In this document: positions 51,379-63,961 of the stretch, one piece after another | Numbering within the stretch: the stretch's first letter is position 1 | Layout: each line of letters begins with the position of its first letter | NCBI GenBank assembly: GCA_039800165.1 | Contig: JBDLRH010000015.1 | Span: forward strand, 1-64,000 | Direction of reading: 5' to 3' | Length of the DNA stretch: 64,000 nucleotides | Origin: JBDLRH01 sp039800165 | GTDB lineage: Bacteria > Pseudomonadota > Gammaproteobacteria > Burkholderiales > Burkholderiaceae_C | Made by a program: the position numbers and the translations under genes | Notes under the pieces: model-generated | Databases searched by the model: none | What the model saw: only the letters and a program-made list of their open reading frames with translations | What the model was told of the DNA's origin: nothing

Positions 51379-52962
51379 ATGACGATCCGCAGCAAATCCG
51401 TTCTCGCGCTGGCCGCCGTTGCGCTGCTGGCCGGTGCAACGCTGGCGCAGGCCAAGACCCTGCGCATCGGCAACCAGGGCGACGCCCTGTCGATGGACCC
51501 GCACTCGCTCAACGAGTCGCTGCAGCTGAGCGTGACCAACAACGTCTACGAGGGCCTGCTGACCCGCGGCAAGAACCTCGAGCTGCAGCCGGGGCTGGCC
51601 ACCAGCTGGCGCCAGACCTCGCCCACCGTGTGGCGCTTCGAGCTGCGCCGCAACGTGCGCTTCCATGACGGCACGCCCTTCACCGCCGATGACGTGGTGT
51701 TCTCGTTCGCGCGTGCGGCTGGCGAGGGCTCGGACATGAAGAGCTATGTCAACGGCGTGAAGGAAGTGCGCAAGGTCAACGACTTCACCGTCGAGGTGGA
51801 GACCAGCGCGCCAAATCCGATCTTCTCGGAGAACATGCCGCTGCTCATGATCATGAGCAAGAAGTGGTGCGAGGACAACAAGGCCACCATCCCGGTGGAC
51901 CGCCGCAAGGGCGTGGAGAACGCCGCATCGTTCAAGGCCAACGGCACGGGCCCCTTCACCCTGGGCGAGCGCCAGCCGAACGTGAAGACCACCTTCAAGC
52001 TCAACCCCAACTGGTGGGGCGGCAAGATCGAGGGCAACGTGACTGAAGTCGTCTACACGCCGATCGGCAACGACGCCACCCGCGTGGCCGCGCTGCTGTC
52101 GGGCCAGATCGACGTGATGGAGCCGGTGCCGGTGCAGGACGTCGCCCGCATCAACGCCAGCGCCAACGCGCGCGTGCTGCAGGGCCCGGAGCTGCGCACC
52201 ATCTTCCTGGGCATGGACCAGAAGCGCGACGAGTTGCTGTATTCGAGCGTGAAGGGCAAGAACCCGTTCAAGGACAAGCGCGTGCGCCAGGCCTTCTTCC
52301 AGGCCATCGACATCGAAGGCATCAAGCGCACCGTGATGCGCGGCGCCTCGAACCCCACCGCGCTGATGGTCGGCCCGGGCGTCAACGGCTTCTTTGCCGA
52401 CATGAACACCCGCCTGCCGCACAACGTGGACGCCGCCAAGAAGCTGCTGGCCGATGCCGGCTATCCGAACGGCTTCGAGGTGACGATGAACTGCCCGAAC
52501 GACCGCTACGTGAACGACGGCGAGATCTGCCAGGCGGTGTCGGCCAACCTCGCGCGCATCGGCGTGAAGGTGAACCTGCAGGCCGAGACCAAGGGCACCT
52601 ACTTCCCGAAGATCCTCAAGCGCGACACCAGCTTCTACCTGCTGGGCTGGACGCCGGCCACCTACGACGCGCACAACGTGCTCAACGCCATCATGCGCTG
52701 CGTGGACGACAAGGGTGCCGGCCAGTTCAACCTGGGCAGCTACTGCAGCCCCAAGGTGGACGAGCTGACCGCCCGCGTGCAGTCCGAGACCGACAAGGCC
52801 AAGCGCGACGCGATGATCCGCGAGGCCTTCAAGATCCATCAGGACGACATCGGCCACATTCCGCTGCACCAGCAGGCGCTGGCCTGGGGCGTGGCCAAGA
52901 ACGTCGAGCTGGTCCAGCTGGCCGACAACATGATGCCGTTCAAGTGGATGAGCGTGAAGTGA
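51379..52962 (+). CDS. Peptide-type ABC transporter substrate-binding protein, copy 2 (SBP_bac_5)
   Basis: A 527-residue binding protein with signal peptide (VLALAAVALLAGATLAQA) and the SBP_bac_5 signature LRRNVRFHDGTPFTADDVVF. It is clearly paralogous to copy 1 upstream, but sequence differences in the ligand lobes suggest a different or wider substrate range. GAGGAG gives a strong ribosome-binding site, so it may be made in excess of the permeases. It lies after the M20 gene and before the DppC-like permease. Confidence 0.94.
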   Translation: MTIRSKSVLALAAVALLAGATLAQAKTLRIGNQGDALSMDPHSLNESLQLSVTNNVYEGLLTRGKNLELQPGLATSWRQTSPTVWRFELRRNVRFHDGTPFTADDVVFSFARAAGEGSDMKSYVNGVKEVRKVNDFTVEVETSAPNPIFSENMPLLMIMSKKWCEDNKATIPVDRRKGVENAASFKANGTGPFTLGERQPNVKTTFKLNPNWWGGKIEGNVTEVVYTPIGNDATRVAALLSGQIDVMEPVPVQDVARINASANARVLQGPELRTIFLGMDQKRDELLYSSVKGKNPFKDKRVRQAFFQAIDIEGIKRTVMRGASNPTALMVGPGVNGFFADMNTRLPHNVDAAKKLLADAGYPNGFEVTMNCPNDRYVNDGEICQAVSANLARIGVKVNLQAETKGTYFPKILKRDTSFYLLGWTPATYDAHNVLNAIMRCVDDKGAGQFNLGSYCSPKVDELTARVQSETDKAKRDAMIREAFKIHQDDIGHIPLHQQALAWGVAKNVELVQLADNMMPFKWMSVK

Positions 52963-53005
52963 CGCGACACCGGCAGAAGAGCGCTCACAACCCCGAGGCA
53001 ACGTG

Positions 53006-53914
53006 ATGAACCTGGTTCGCCGCTGGCTTGACAGCGACGTCGGCTACAGCTTTCGCACCTCACCGGTGGCGATGGCGGCCGCGACGGTCGCGCTCATCTG
53101 CGTCTTCTGCTCGGTATTTGCCAACTGGATCGCGCCGCACAACCCGTTTGACCTGGCCACGCTGGAGCTGAGCGACGCGCGGCTGCCGCCGGCGTGGTCG
53201 GCCGAAGGTTCGTCCAAGTACCTGCTGGGCACCGACGACCAGGGCCGCGACATCCTGTCGGCGCTGATGTACGGCGCGCGCATCTCGCTGGTGGTGGGGC
53301 TGGTGTCGGTGGCGCTGTCGGTGATGATCGGCGTGTCGCTCGGGCTGCTGGCGGGCTTTCGCGGCGGCTGGGTCGACACGCTGCTCATGCGCCTGTGCGA
53401 CGTGATGCTGAGCTTCCCCGCCATCCTGGTGGCGCTGCTGATTGCCGGCGTGGGGCGCGCCTTGTTCCCCAATGCGCACGAGTCGGTGGCGTTTGGCGTG
53501 CTGATCCTGTCGATCACGCTCACCGGCTGGGTGCAGTACGCGCGCACGGTGCGCGGCTCCACGCTGGTGGAGCGCAACAAGGAATACGTGCAGGCCGCGC
53601 GCGTGACCGGCGTGGCGCCCTCGCGCATCATGCTGCGCCATGTGCTGCCCAACGTGCTGGGGCCGGTGCTGGTGCTCGCCACCATCCAGGTGGCCACCGC
53701 CATCATCACCGAGGCCACGCTGAGCTTCCTGGGCGTGGGCGTGCCGCCCACCTCGCCGTCGCTGGGCACGCTGATCCGCGTGGGCAACGACTACCTGTTC
53801 TCCGGGGAATGGTGGATCACCGTGTTCCCCGGCCTGATGCTGATCCTGATCGCGCTGAGCGTGAACCTGCTGGGCGACTGGCTGCGCGACGCACTCAACC
53901 CGCGCCTGCGCTGA
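53006..53914 (+). CDS. Peptide-type ABC transporter permease, DppC-like
   Basis: A 302-residue permease with N-terminal helix VAMAAATVALICVFCSVFAN, the DppC loop LLGTDDQGRDILSALMYGAR and the EAA motif region EYVQAARVTGVAPSRIMLRH. The end DWLRDALNPRLR is typical. The ATG has GAGG seven bases upstream; a GTG one codon earlier is too close to it. Works with the DppB-like permease and the two ATPases that follow. Confidence 0.94.
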   Translation: MNLVRRWLDSDVGYSFRTSPVAMAAATVALICVFCSVFANWIAPHNPFDLATLELSDARLPPAWSAEGSSKYLLGTDDQGRDILSALMYGARISLVVGLVSVALSVMIGVSLGLLAGFRGGWVDTLLMRLCDVMLSFPAILVALLIAGVGRALFPNAHESVAFGVLILSITLTGWVQYARTVRGSTLVERNKEYVQAARVTGVAPSRIMLRHVLPNVLGPVLVLATIQVATAIITEATLSFLGVGVPPTSPSLGTLIRVGNDYLFSGEWWITVFPGLMLILIALSVNLLGDWLRDALNPRLR

Positions 53915-53926
53915 AGCCCGACCCTC

Positions 53927-54900
<974 letters not shown>

Positions 54901-54904
<4 letters not shown>

Positions 54905-55911
54905 GCACCGCCAACGCTTCCACGGCGCTGGTGCAGGCGCACGACCTGGCACGCACCTTCGATGTGTCTGCGCCGTGGCTCAACCGGGTGATCGAGCGCA
55001 AGCCGCGCCAGTTGCTGCATGCGGTGGACGGCGTGAGCTTCGAGATCGAGAAGGGCCAGACGCTGGCGCTGGTGGGCGAATCGGGCTGCGGCAAGAGCAC
55101 CGTGGCGCGGCTGCTGGTGGGCCTGTACGCGCCCACACGCGGCGGCTTCACCTTCGACGGCCAGGACGCGCACGCCGCCTTCAAGACGCCCGAAGGCCGC
55201 AAGCTGCGGCGCCGCATCCAGATGATCTTCCAGGACCCGTACGCGAGCCTGAACCCGCGCTGGGTGGTGGAGGACATCATCGCCGAGCCGCTGCGCGAGC
55301 ACGGCATCCTGACCGACGGCGCGCAGCTCAAGGAACGGGTGGGCCAGCTGCTGCAGTCAGTGGGCCTGAGCCCGCTGGACATGGTGAAGTACCCGCACCA
55401 GTTCAGCGGCGGGCAGCGCCAGCGCATCAGCATCGCGCGGGCCCTGGCTACCGAGCCCGAGTTTCTGGTGTGTGACGAGCCCACCAGCGCGCTGGACGTG
55501 TCGGTGCAGGCGCAGGTGCTCAACATCATGAAGGACCTGCAGCGCAAGCAGGGCCTCACCTATCTGTTCATCTCGCACAACCTGGCGGTGGTACGCCACG
55601 TGAGCGACCAGGTGGGCGTGATGTACCTGGGCCGGCTGGTCGAGGTGGCGCCCAAGCACGCGTTGTTCTCGCAGCCGCGGCATCCGTACACCCGCATGCT
55701 GCTGGACGCCATCCCCAAGATGCACGACACCGGCCGCGCGCGCACGCCGGTGCAAGGCGAGGTGCCCAACCCGCTGAACCCGCCCAGCGGCTGTGCCTTC
55801 CATCCGCGCTGCCCGCACGCCAATGCCCGCTGCAAGGCAGAACGCCCGCAACTGCAGGTGCTGCAGGGCATCCGCGTGGCTTGCCACGCGGTGGAGGAAG
55901 GGCGGATTTAA
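54901..55911 (+). CDS. Peptide-type ABC transporter ATP-binding protein, DppF-like
   Basis: A 336-residue ATPase with Walker A GESGCGKSTVA, signature QFSGGQRQRISIARAL and Walker B FLVCDEPTSALD, plus the C-terminal FHPRCPHANARC motif of DppF/OppF proteins. A short insertion before the Walker A (WLNRVIERKPRQLLHAVDG) is usual for this group. Overlaps the DppD-like gene (ATGA). Last gene of the operon; it converges on an alpha/beta hydrolase gene 15 bp away. Confidence 0.95.
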
Positions 55912-55926
55912 AACGCTGCGCTGCGC

Positions 55927-56856
55927 TCAGTGCCCGCTGCTGGTGTACGCGGGCGCCGGCTGGGTGAAGTACGCGTGCAGGATCTGATAGCACATCAGAT
56001 AGTTTTTCTGCTGGAAGCTCGCGTGCGAGATGCCGTTCATCACCGTGAACTGCTTGTCCGCTGACGGCAGCTTCACGAAGAAGTCGATCAGGTCCTGCAT
56101 GGACGCAATGCCGTCGAACTGCCCGCGCATCACAAGCGTCGGCACGGTGATCTTTTCCGGGTTGACCACCGGCAATTTCGAGCACATGTCGATGTAGGTG
56201 CCATTGGGCATGGAGTCGTCGAGTGCCAGGATGGCGTCGGCAAAGGCGTCGACCGTGGCGCGGTCGGCGCAATCGGGGTGGTCGCGCTCGAAGATCGAGT
56301 AGACGAACTTGCGGTCGATCGGGCGGCGCTTGTTGGCGGTGAACTCCGGCAGCTTCTTGCGCCGCTGCTCCAGGGTGGGCGCACCGGCGCCCGTCCAGAC
56401 GAAGGCATCGAGCGCCAGGCGCGACACGCGCTCGGGATGGCGCTCGGCGAACATCGCGGCGCGCAGGGCGCCCGAGCTGATGCCGTAGGTGAGGAAGCTG
56501 CGCACGCCGCGCGTGGCGTGGATGTAGTCGGTGGCGGCAGCCAGGTCATCGGCACCGTTGGCGATGTCGCAGAAGATGTCGCGGTGCTTGCTGCTGCGGC
56601 CGTAGCCCTCCATGTCGACACACCAGCAGACAAAGCCGCGCTCGGCAAACCAGTCCATCACGCTGGAGTGCGGGCGGCCGGGCACCTTCAGGTCGAAGGT
56701 AGGCGTCGACGCCATGGACGACCCGTGAACGAACAGCACCGCCGGCTTGCCCTCGGGGGAGCCCACGTATTTCTCCCAGAGAAACAGGCGGACGTCGCCA
56801 TCAGCGGTTTTTTTGGTGGTCCAGTGCTCCTGGCCTGTCACGGTACTTGCGGTCAT
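55927..56856 (-). CDS. Alpha/beta hydrolase
   Basis: A 309-residue alpha/beta hydrolase. The oxyanion region is VLFVHGSSMASTPTFD and the nucleophile elbow TYGISSGALRA with Ser127 in GxSxG. The acid Asp is likely in VMRGQFDGIAS and the His in MNGISHASFQ. No signal peptide is present. The start ATG gives MTASTVTGQEHWTTKK. It lies 13 bp downstream of a Bug-type binding protein gene, a frequent pairing in Burkholderiales that suggests hydrolysis of an imported carboxylic ester or amide. Substrate unknown. Confidence 0.88.
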   Translation of the reverse strand: MTASTVTGQEHWTTKKTADGDVRLFLWEKYVGSPEGKPAVLFVHGSSMASTPTFDLKVPGRPHSSVMDWFAERGFVCWCVDMEGYGRSSKHRDIFCDIANGADDLAAATDYIHATRGVRSFLTYGISSGALRAAMFAERHPERVSRLALDAFVWTGAGAPTLEQRRKKLPEFTANKRRPIDRKFVYSIFERDHPDCADRATVDAFADAILALDDSMPNGTYIDMCSKLPVVNPEKITVPTLVMRGQFDGIASMQDLIDFFVKLPSADKQFTVMNGISHASFQQKNYLMCYQILHAYFTQPAPAYTSSGH

Positions 56857-56869
56857 TGAGGTCTTTCTG

Positions 56870-57847
56870 TCAATCAATCTTGGCGCCGGTTTCCCGGACG
56901 GTTCGGGCCCAGCGGTCCCGCTCTTCGCGGAAATAGCTGTCCATGTCGGCGGGGGACGACCCGACCACTTCCATGCCGGCTTCGTTGAAGAATTTCTGCA
57001 GTTCAGGCGTGGCAATCACCGCCTTGAGTTCATTGTTGAGCAGTTCGATCACGGGCTTGGGCGTCCCCTTGGGCGCCAGCAGGCCCATCCATACGTAAGC
57101 CGAATAACCTGCAAGCCCCGCCTCGGCGAGCGTTGGCACGTTGGGAAGCTGCTTGCTGCGGGTCACGCCCGTCGTGGCCAGCGGACGCAGCTTGCCGGCG
57201 GCGATGTGCTTGAGCATCGCCTGGGTGCCAGGAATGGCCATCGGGACGGTGCCTGCCAGCAGGTCGGTCGTGGCTTGGCCGCTTCCCTTGTAGGGCACAT
57301 GCGTGAGCTTGATGCCGGCCATCGAGGTGAACATCGCGGCAAACAGGTGCTGGCCGCTGCCGTTGCCGGAAGACGCGTAGTTGATTTGCCCCGGCTTTGC
57401 CTTGGCCAGTGCGATCAGTTCTGCCACGCTGTTCGCTGCAACGGACGGATGCACCACCAGCACGCCCGGCTCGCGGGCGATGAGCGAGATGCCCACAAAG
57501 TCATCGATCGGCGCGAAGTTGAGCTTGGGGTACAGCGAGGCGCTGATCGCATTGGTCTGCGAGGCCAGAAGCAGCGTGTAGCCGTCGGCGGGTGCCTTTG
57601 CAACCAGTTCCGATCCGATGGTCGCACCAGCCCCGGGCCGGTTCTCCACAATGACCTGCTGCTTCAGGCGCCGGCCCAGCTGCTCGGCAACCGCCCGCAT
57701 GGGGCCGTCGACAGCGCCCCCGGGCGAGAACGGAACGATGACCTTGATGGGGCGATTGGGATAATCGCCCGCTTGCGACTGGGCATGCGCGGCAGATGCC
57801 GCAGCGAATGCCATGACCATCAAACCTCGCGAAAAACGCCCAAGCAT
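56870..57847 (-). CDS. Bug family (tripartite tricarboxylate transporter) substrate-binding protein
   Basis: A 325-residue periplasmic protein with signal peptide ending SAAHAQ and the Bug hallmarks YPNRPIKVIVPFSPGGAVD, VIVENRPGAGATIGSELVAKA and DGYTLLLASQTNA. Bug proteins bind carboxylated small molecules, and Burkholderiales carry them in very large numbers, mostly without adjacent TctA/TctB membrane genes, as here. It is transcribed with the alpha/beta hydrolase gene. Confidence 0.94.
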   Translation of the reverse strand: MLGRFSRGLMVMAFAAASAAHAQSQAGDYPNRPIKVIVPFSPGGAVDGPMRAVAEQLGRRLKQQVIVENRPGAGATIGSELVAKAPADGYTLLLASQTNAISASLYPKLNFAPIDDFVGISLIAREPGVLVVHPSVAANSVAELIALAKAKPGQINYASSGNGSGQHLFAAMFTSMAGIKLTHVPYKGSGQATTDLLAGTVPMAIPGTQAMLKHIAAGKLRPLATTGVTRSKQLPNVPTLAEAGLAGYSAYVWMGLLAPKGTPKPVIELLNNELKAVIATPELQKFFNEAGMEVVGSSPADMDSYFREERDRWARTVRETGAKID

Positions 57848-57992
57848 CGCACCTTCTCCTTGAAAGACGAAGTCAAGACATGACCGGCGCAGGCGCTCAC
57901 GAAGCGCCCGCGCTGGCCATCACTCATGGTAGCGCACGTGGCACGCACATCGCAGATGCGGGCCTGATGCAGGCGAACCCGCGTCCGCATGG

Positions 57993-58988
57993 CTACTGCT
58001 TCGGTATGCTGGCGGACTCGATCACACCGCTCCAGCGGCGAATCTCGCTGTCGAGCAGCTGTGCCAGTTGCGCGGGCGTGCTGGCTTGCGCCTTCACGTT
58101 GAAGCCGGCCAGCTTGGCGCGCATCTCGGGCGTGGCCAGCAGGCGCGCGGTGTCGCGCTGCAGGCGATCGATGGCGGCGGCCGGTGTCCTGCCCGGTGCG
58201 GCCAGCGCATTCCACGACGACACGTTGAAGCTGCTCAGGCCCGGCAGCTCGCGCGCGGCGGGCACCTGCGCAAAGTCGGCGTTGCGTTGCTCGCCCATCA
58301 CCGCCAGCAGCCGCACCGCACGCGCGGCGATTTGCGGCTTGAGCGGCCCGAGGATCTCCACCGCCGCATCCAGCTGGCCGCCACGCAGCGCATTCAGCAC
58401 CGCCGGCGTGCCGTTGTAGGGCACCACCTGCGCCGGCAGGTTGGCCTGGGTGCAGAACAGCGTGGCCGCCAGATGCTGCGTGCTGCCCACGTTGATGCTG
58501 CCGATGTTGAGCTTGTAGGGGTTGGCGCGGCCGAACTCCAGCAGATCGCGCAGGCTGCGGTGCGGCGAGGACTCGGGCACCACGATCGCGATGTCAAACG
58601 TGCCCAGCAGCGACACCGGCGCAAAGTCGGTGCGCGGGTTGAAGGGCAGCGACTTGAACAGCCCGGCGCTCACCGCGGTGGCGTTGGACATCAGCAGCAG
58701 GGTGTGCCCATCCGCCTCGGCCCGCGCCACCATCTCGCCGGCCACCACGCCGCCAGCGCCTGGCCGGTTGTCGATCACCACCGGCTGGCCCAGTGCTTCG
58801 CCCAGCGGCTGCGCCACCGCACGCGCGGTCAGGTCGGCCACGCCGCCGGCACCGAAGGGCACCACGATGCGAAGCGGCCGCGAGGGAAAGGCAGGCTGGG
58901 TCTGCGCCGGGAAGGGCAGCAGGGCGCCCGCCGCCGCGCCAAGCAGCAGGCGGCGCCGGTTGGTTTGCGGGGGTGCGACGCGGGTCAT
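57993..58988 (-). CDS. Bug family substrate-binding protein, second gene
   Basis: A 331-residue Bug protein with a Tat-like N-terminus ([20 protein letters not shown]), [20 protein letters not shown] and [21 protein letters not shown]. It is not closely similar to the neighbouring Bug gene, so it was not a recent duplication. The 145-bp gap to the next gene contains no recognised signal. No transporter membrane subunit lies nearby, so it may serve a distant or sensory partner. Confidence 0.93.
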   Translation of the reverse strand: MTRVAPPQTNRRRLLLGAAAGALLPFPAQTQPAFPSRPLRIVVPFGAGGVADLTARAVAQPLGEALGQPVVIDNRPGAGGVVAGEMVARAEADGHTLLLMSNATAVSAGLFKSLPFNPRTDFAPVSLLGTFDIAIVVPESSPHRSLRDLLEFGRANPYKLNIGSINVGSTQHLAATLFCTQANLPAQVVPYNGTPAVLNALRGGQLDAAVEILGPLKPQIAARAVRLLAVMGEQRNADFAQVPAARELPGLSSFNVSSWNALAAPGRTPAAAIDRLQRDTARLLATPEMRAKLAGFNVKAQASTPAQLAQLLDSEIRRWSGVIESASIPKQ

Positions 58989-59025
58989 GGATGGCAGCAG
59001 CGATGACAGGGCGACGCCATTGTGC

Positions 59026-59042
59026 CGCGGGATAATCCCGCG
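59026..59042. promoter_or_regulatory. 17-bp palindrome containing a -10-like box in front of tal
   Basis: CGCGGGAT-A-ATCCCGCG has perfect 8-bp arms and ends one base before the tal ATG. GATAAT inside it lies seven bases before the start codon, so transcription could begin at the ATG. It may serve as a promoter/operator; no Shine-Dalgarno sequence is present. Confidence 0.45.
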
Positions 59043-59043
59043 C

Positions 59044-59991
59044 ATGAACCAACTCGACGCGCTCAAGCAGTTCACCACGGTGGTGGCCGACACCGGCGAC
59101 TTCCGGCAGCTGGCCCAGTTCCGCCCGCAGGACGCGACCACCAACCCGTCGCTCATCCTCAAGGCGGTGCAGAAGCCCGAGTACCAGCCGCTGATGGCCG
59201 ATACGGTGGCACGCTTTCGCAAGGCGCCGCTGGACGAGGTGATGGACCGGCTGCTGGTGCGCTTTGGCTGCGAGATACTGCGCGTGATTCCGGGCCGCGT
59301 GTCCACCGAGGTCGATGCGCGGCTGAGCTTCGATACGGAAGCCACCCGCGCGCGGGCCGAGCGCATCATCGGGCTGTACCAGGCCGAGGGCGTGCCGGTG
59401 GACCGCGTGCTGATCAAGGTGGCCTCTACCTGGGAGGGCATCCAGGCGGCGGCCCTGCTCGAGCAGCGCGGCATCCGCACCAACCTCACGCTGCTGTTCT
59501 CGTTTTGCCAGGCGGTGGCCTGTGCGCAGGCCAAGGTGCAGCTGATCTCGCCCTTCGTAGGCCGCATCTACGACTGGTACAAGAAGTCGGCCGGCAGCGC
59601 CTGGGACGAAGCGGCGAACGCGGGCGTGAACGACCCGGGCGTGAAGTCGGTGCGGCAGATCTTTGATTACTACAAGCACTTCGGCATTGCGACCGAGGTG
59701 ATGGGCGCGAGCTTTCGCAACACCGGCCAGGTGCTGGCGCTGGCCGGCTGCGACCTGCTGACGATCAGCCCTGAATTGCTGGCGCAGCTGGCCGACAGCA
59801 GCGCGCCGGTGCAACGCCATCTGGACGCCGACGCCGCGCGCGCCCGCAGCGTCGAGCATGTCGAATACGACGAAGCCGCCTTCCGCTTTGCGCTGAACCA
59901 GGATGCGATGGCCACCGAGAAGCTGGCCGAAGGCATCCGCGCCTTTGTGGCCGACGCCATCAAGCTCGAGCAGCTGATGCAGGCGGCCTGA
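59044..59991 (+). CDS. tal: Transaldolase
   Basis: A 315-residue class I transaldolase. [15 protein letters not shown] is the family signature, and Lys125 in [16 protein letters not shown] forms the Schiff base with the dihydroxyacetone moiety. It transfers three carbons between sedoheptulose 7-phosphate and erythrose 4-phosphate in the non-oxidative pentose phosphate pathway. Followed 27 bp later by pgi, a common Burkholderiales pair. Full length. Confidence 0.97.
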   Translation: MNQLDALKQFTTVVADTGDFRQLAQFRPQDATTNPSLILKAVQKPEYQPLMADTVARFRKAPLDEVMDRLLVRFGCEILRVIPGRVSTEVDARLSFDTEATRARAERIIGLYQAEGVPVDRVLIKVASTWEGIQAAALLEQRGIRTNLTLLFSFCQAVACAQAKVQLISPFVGRIYDWYKKSAGSAWDEAANAGVNDPGVKSVRQIFDYYKHFGIATEVMGASFRNTGQVLALAGCDLLTISPELLAQLADSSAPVQRHLDADAARARSVEHVEYDEAAFRFALNQDAMATEKLAEGIRAFVADAIKLEQLMQAA

Positions 59992-60018
59992 GCCGCATTC
60001 ACCCTTCAACGCAAATTC

Positions 60019-61593
60019 ATGGACTGGCGTCATCGCCCCCGCTGCGACCGCACCCCGGCCTGGGCTGAGCTGCAGCGCCACGCCGCGCGGTTTGCCCCAG
60101 GGCATGGGCAGGATGAATCCGCCCCCCGCTTTGACCTGCGTGCGGCCTTCGCAAGCGACCCCGGCCGCGCAGCGCGGCTGAGCTTTGAGGCGGCGGGTGT
60201 GTTCGTCGACGCGTCCAAGTCGCTCGTCGACGACGCAGCCAGCGACGCCTTGCTGGCGCTGGCGCGCGACTGCGGGCTGCAGGCGTGGCGCGACGCCTTC
60301 CTGTCAGGCGAGCCGGTCAACACCACCGAAGGCCGCTCGGCCAAGCACTGGCTGCTGCGTGCGCCCGCTGGCGCATCGACTGACCCGGATGCGGCCGAAG
60401 TGCACGCCACGCTGGATGCGATGCTGGCCTACGCCGAGCAGGTGCTCGCCGATGCGTCCATCACCGATGTGGTGCACCTGGGCATCGGCGGGTCCGACCT
60501 CGGGCCACGCATGGCCTGCGTAGCGCTGCAGGCGTTTGCGCCGCCGCAGCTGCGCATGCACTTTGTGTCGAATGTGGATGGGCACGCGCTGGATGCCGTG
60601 TTGCGTGACCTGCCGGTGCACAACACGCTGTTCATCGTGGCCTCCAAGTCGTTCGGCACTGCCGAGACCATGGCCAACGCCCGCTCGGCGCTCGACTGGT
60701 ATGCCGCGCGCGGCGGCAACGATGTGGCGCGTCAGTTTGTGGGCCTGACAACAAACATCGCTGCAGCACGCGCGTTAGGCATCGCCCGCACCTTCGGATT
60801 TCGCGACTGGGTGGGTGGCCGCTTCTCGCTGTGGTCGGCGATCGGCCTGCCAGTGGCGATGGCTGCCGGAGCCGACGCCTTTCGCGCGCTGCTGGCTGGC
60901 GCGCACGCGATGGACGGGCACTTTGCGCAGGCGCCGCTGCAGAACAACCTGCCGGTGCGCCTGGCCTTGCTCGACATCTGGTACCGCAACTTCCTCGGCT
61001 GCGCCAGCCGCAACATCGCGCCGTACCACGCGGGGCTGCAGCACCTGCCGGCGTGGCTGCAGCAGCTCGAGATGGAGAGCAACGGCAAGCGTGTGGACAT
61101 GCACGGCGAGCCGGTGGCCTACGACACCGCGCCGGTGATCTGGGGTGCACCGGGTACGGATGGGCAGCATGCGTTCTTCCAGATGCTGCGCCAGGGCACC
61201 GATCTGATCCCGGTGGAGTTCATCGCAGTGCGTGAAGCCGCGCACGATTTGCCGGGGCATCATGCGCAGCTGCTGGCCAACGCGCTGGCGCAGGCCCGCG
61301 CGACGCTTGAAGGGCAGGGCGGCAGTGACGCCCACCGCGCAATGCCGCCGGGCCGGCCCAGCCTTTTCGTGCTGCTCGACGCACTGACGCCGCAGGCGCT
61401 CGGCGCGCTGCTGGCCCTGTACGAGCACCGCACCGCCTGCTGCGGCGCGCTGTGGGGCATCAACAGCTTCGATCAGTTCGGCGTGGAGCAGGGCAAGGTG
61501 ATTGCGCAGGACATCGCGCAGCGGCTGGCCTCAGGCGACACCGGCGGCGTGGATGCGTCGACCGCGCAACTGATCGCCCGGCTTCGCGGCTGA
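60019..61593 (+). CDS. pgi: Glucose-6-phosphate isomerase
   Basis: A 524-residue isomerase linking glucose 6-phosphate and fructose 6-phosphate. The motifs HLGIGGSDLGPRMAC, VASKSFGTAETMANA, DWVGGRFSLWSAIGLPVA and the catalytic Glu/His region ESNGKRVDMHG are intact. It is slightly shorter than the E. coli enzyme at the termini. Co-transcribed with tal, and it ends at a bidirectional terminator shared with groEL. Confidence 0.97.
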   Translation: MDWRHRPRCDRTPAWAELQRHAARFAPGHGQDESAPRFDLRAAFASDPGRAARLSFEAAGVFVDASKSLVDDAASDALLALARDCGLQAWRDAFLSGEPVNTTEGRSAKHWLLRAPAGASTDPDAAEVHATLDAMLAYAEQVLADASITDVVHLGIGGSDLGPRMACVALQAFAPPQLRMHFVSNVDGHALDAVLRDLPVHNTLFIVASKSFGTAETMANARSALDWYAARGGNDVARQFVGLTTNIAAARALGIARTFGFRDWVGGRFSLWSAIGLPVAMAAGADAFRALLAGAHAMDGHFAQAPLQNNLPVRLALLDIWYRNFLGCASRNIAPYHAGLQHLPAWLQQLEMESNGKRVDMHGEPVAYDTAPVIWGAPGTDGQHAFFQMLRQGTDLIPVEFIAVREAAHDLPGHHAQLLANALAQARATLEGQGGSDAHRAMPPGRPSLFVLLDALTPQALGALLALYEHRTACCGALWGINSFDQFGVEQGKVIAQDIAQRLASGDTGGVDASTAQLIARLRG

Positions 61594-61633
61594 CGCAAGG
61601 GCATCCACGCGCTGCACAGCATGTCACCCAAAG

Positions 61634-61661
61634 AAAAAGGCCGCTTCGCAGCGGCCTTTTT
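61634..61661. terminator. Bidirectional terminator between pgi and groEL
   Basis: A perfect 12-bp stem (AAAAAGGCCGCT/AGCGGCCTTTTT) encloses the 4-base loop TCGC. It has a T tract on both strands, so it can stop pgi transcription rightwards and groEL transcription leftwards. Confidence 0.92.
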
Positions 61662-61684
61662 CACGAGCGAGGGGCTCTGGACGA

Positions 61685-63500
<1,816 letters not shown>

Positions 63501-63791
63501 TTACTTCTCGACGACCGCGAAGAGGTCTTCTTCTTTCATCACGAGCAGCTCGTCGCCGTCGACCTTGACGGTCTGGCCGCTGTACTTGCCGAACAGGACG
63601 CGGTCGCCGACCTTCACGCCCACCGGGGAGACCTCACCCTTGTCGTTCTTGCGGCCCGGGCCGACGGCCAGCACCTCGCCCTGGTCGGGCTTCTCGGCGG
63701 CGTTGTCGGGGATCACGATGCCCGAGGCGGTCTTGGTCTCGTTTTCGAGGCGCTTGACGATCACGCGATCGTGCAGGGGACGAAGTTTCAT
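63501..63791 (-). CDS. groS: Co-chaperonin GroES
   Basis: A 96-residue GroES. The start [20 protein letters not shown], the mobile loop [15 protein letters not shown] and the end [15 protein letters not shown] are diagnostic. It caps the GroEL ring. GGAG lies six bases before the ATG. First gene of the heat-shock operon, with about 116 bp between the CIRCE element and the start codon. Confidence 0.98.
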   Translation of the reverse strand: MKLRPLHDRVIVKRLENETKTASGIVIPDNAAEKPDQGEVLAVGPGRKNDKGEVSPVGVKVGDRVLFGKYSGQTVKVDGDELLVMKEEDLFAVVEK

Positions 63792-63907
63792 TGCATCTCC
63801 AAGGTTGAACAGGTTGAATGACCAGGCGTCGCGCGCAGGGGCGGACGCCGTCAAAACGGCCCGGGCGGTGCACTCAGGGGCCCCCTGAGGAGGGATGGCC
63901 GGGCCTG

Positions 63908-63934
63908 TTAGCACTCATCTCGGGCGAGTGCTAA
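63908..63934. promoter_or_regulatory. CIRCE element (HrcA operator) of groESL
   Basis: TTAGCACTC-N9-GAGTGCTAA, a perfect match to the CIRCE consensus with the standard 9-bp spacer. The HrcA repressor binds it and is released on heat shock. It overlaps the first base of the predicted -10 box and extends downstream of it. Confidence 0.97.
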
Positions 63935-63961
63935 TGATAAGGCATGTCGGCCGGTTTTCAA
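63934..63961 (-). promoter_or_regulatory. groESL sigma-70 promoter
   Basis: On the minus strand TTGAAA (-35) and TATCAT (-10) are separated by 16 bases directly upstream of CIRCE. This is the classical vegetative promoter arrangement repressed by HrcA. No sigma-32 consensus was recognised, but one cannot be excluded. Confidence 0.7.
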
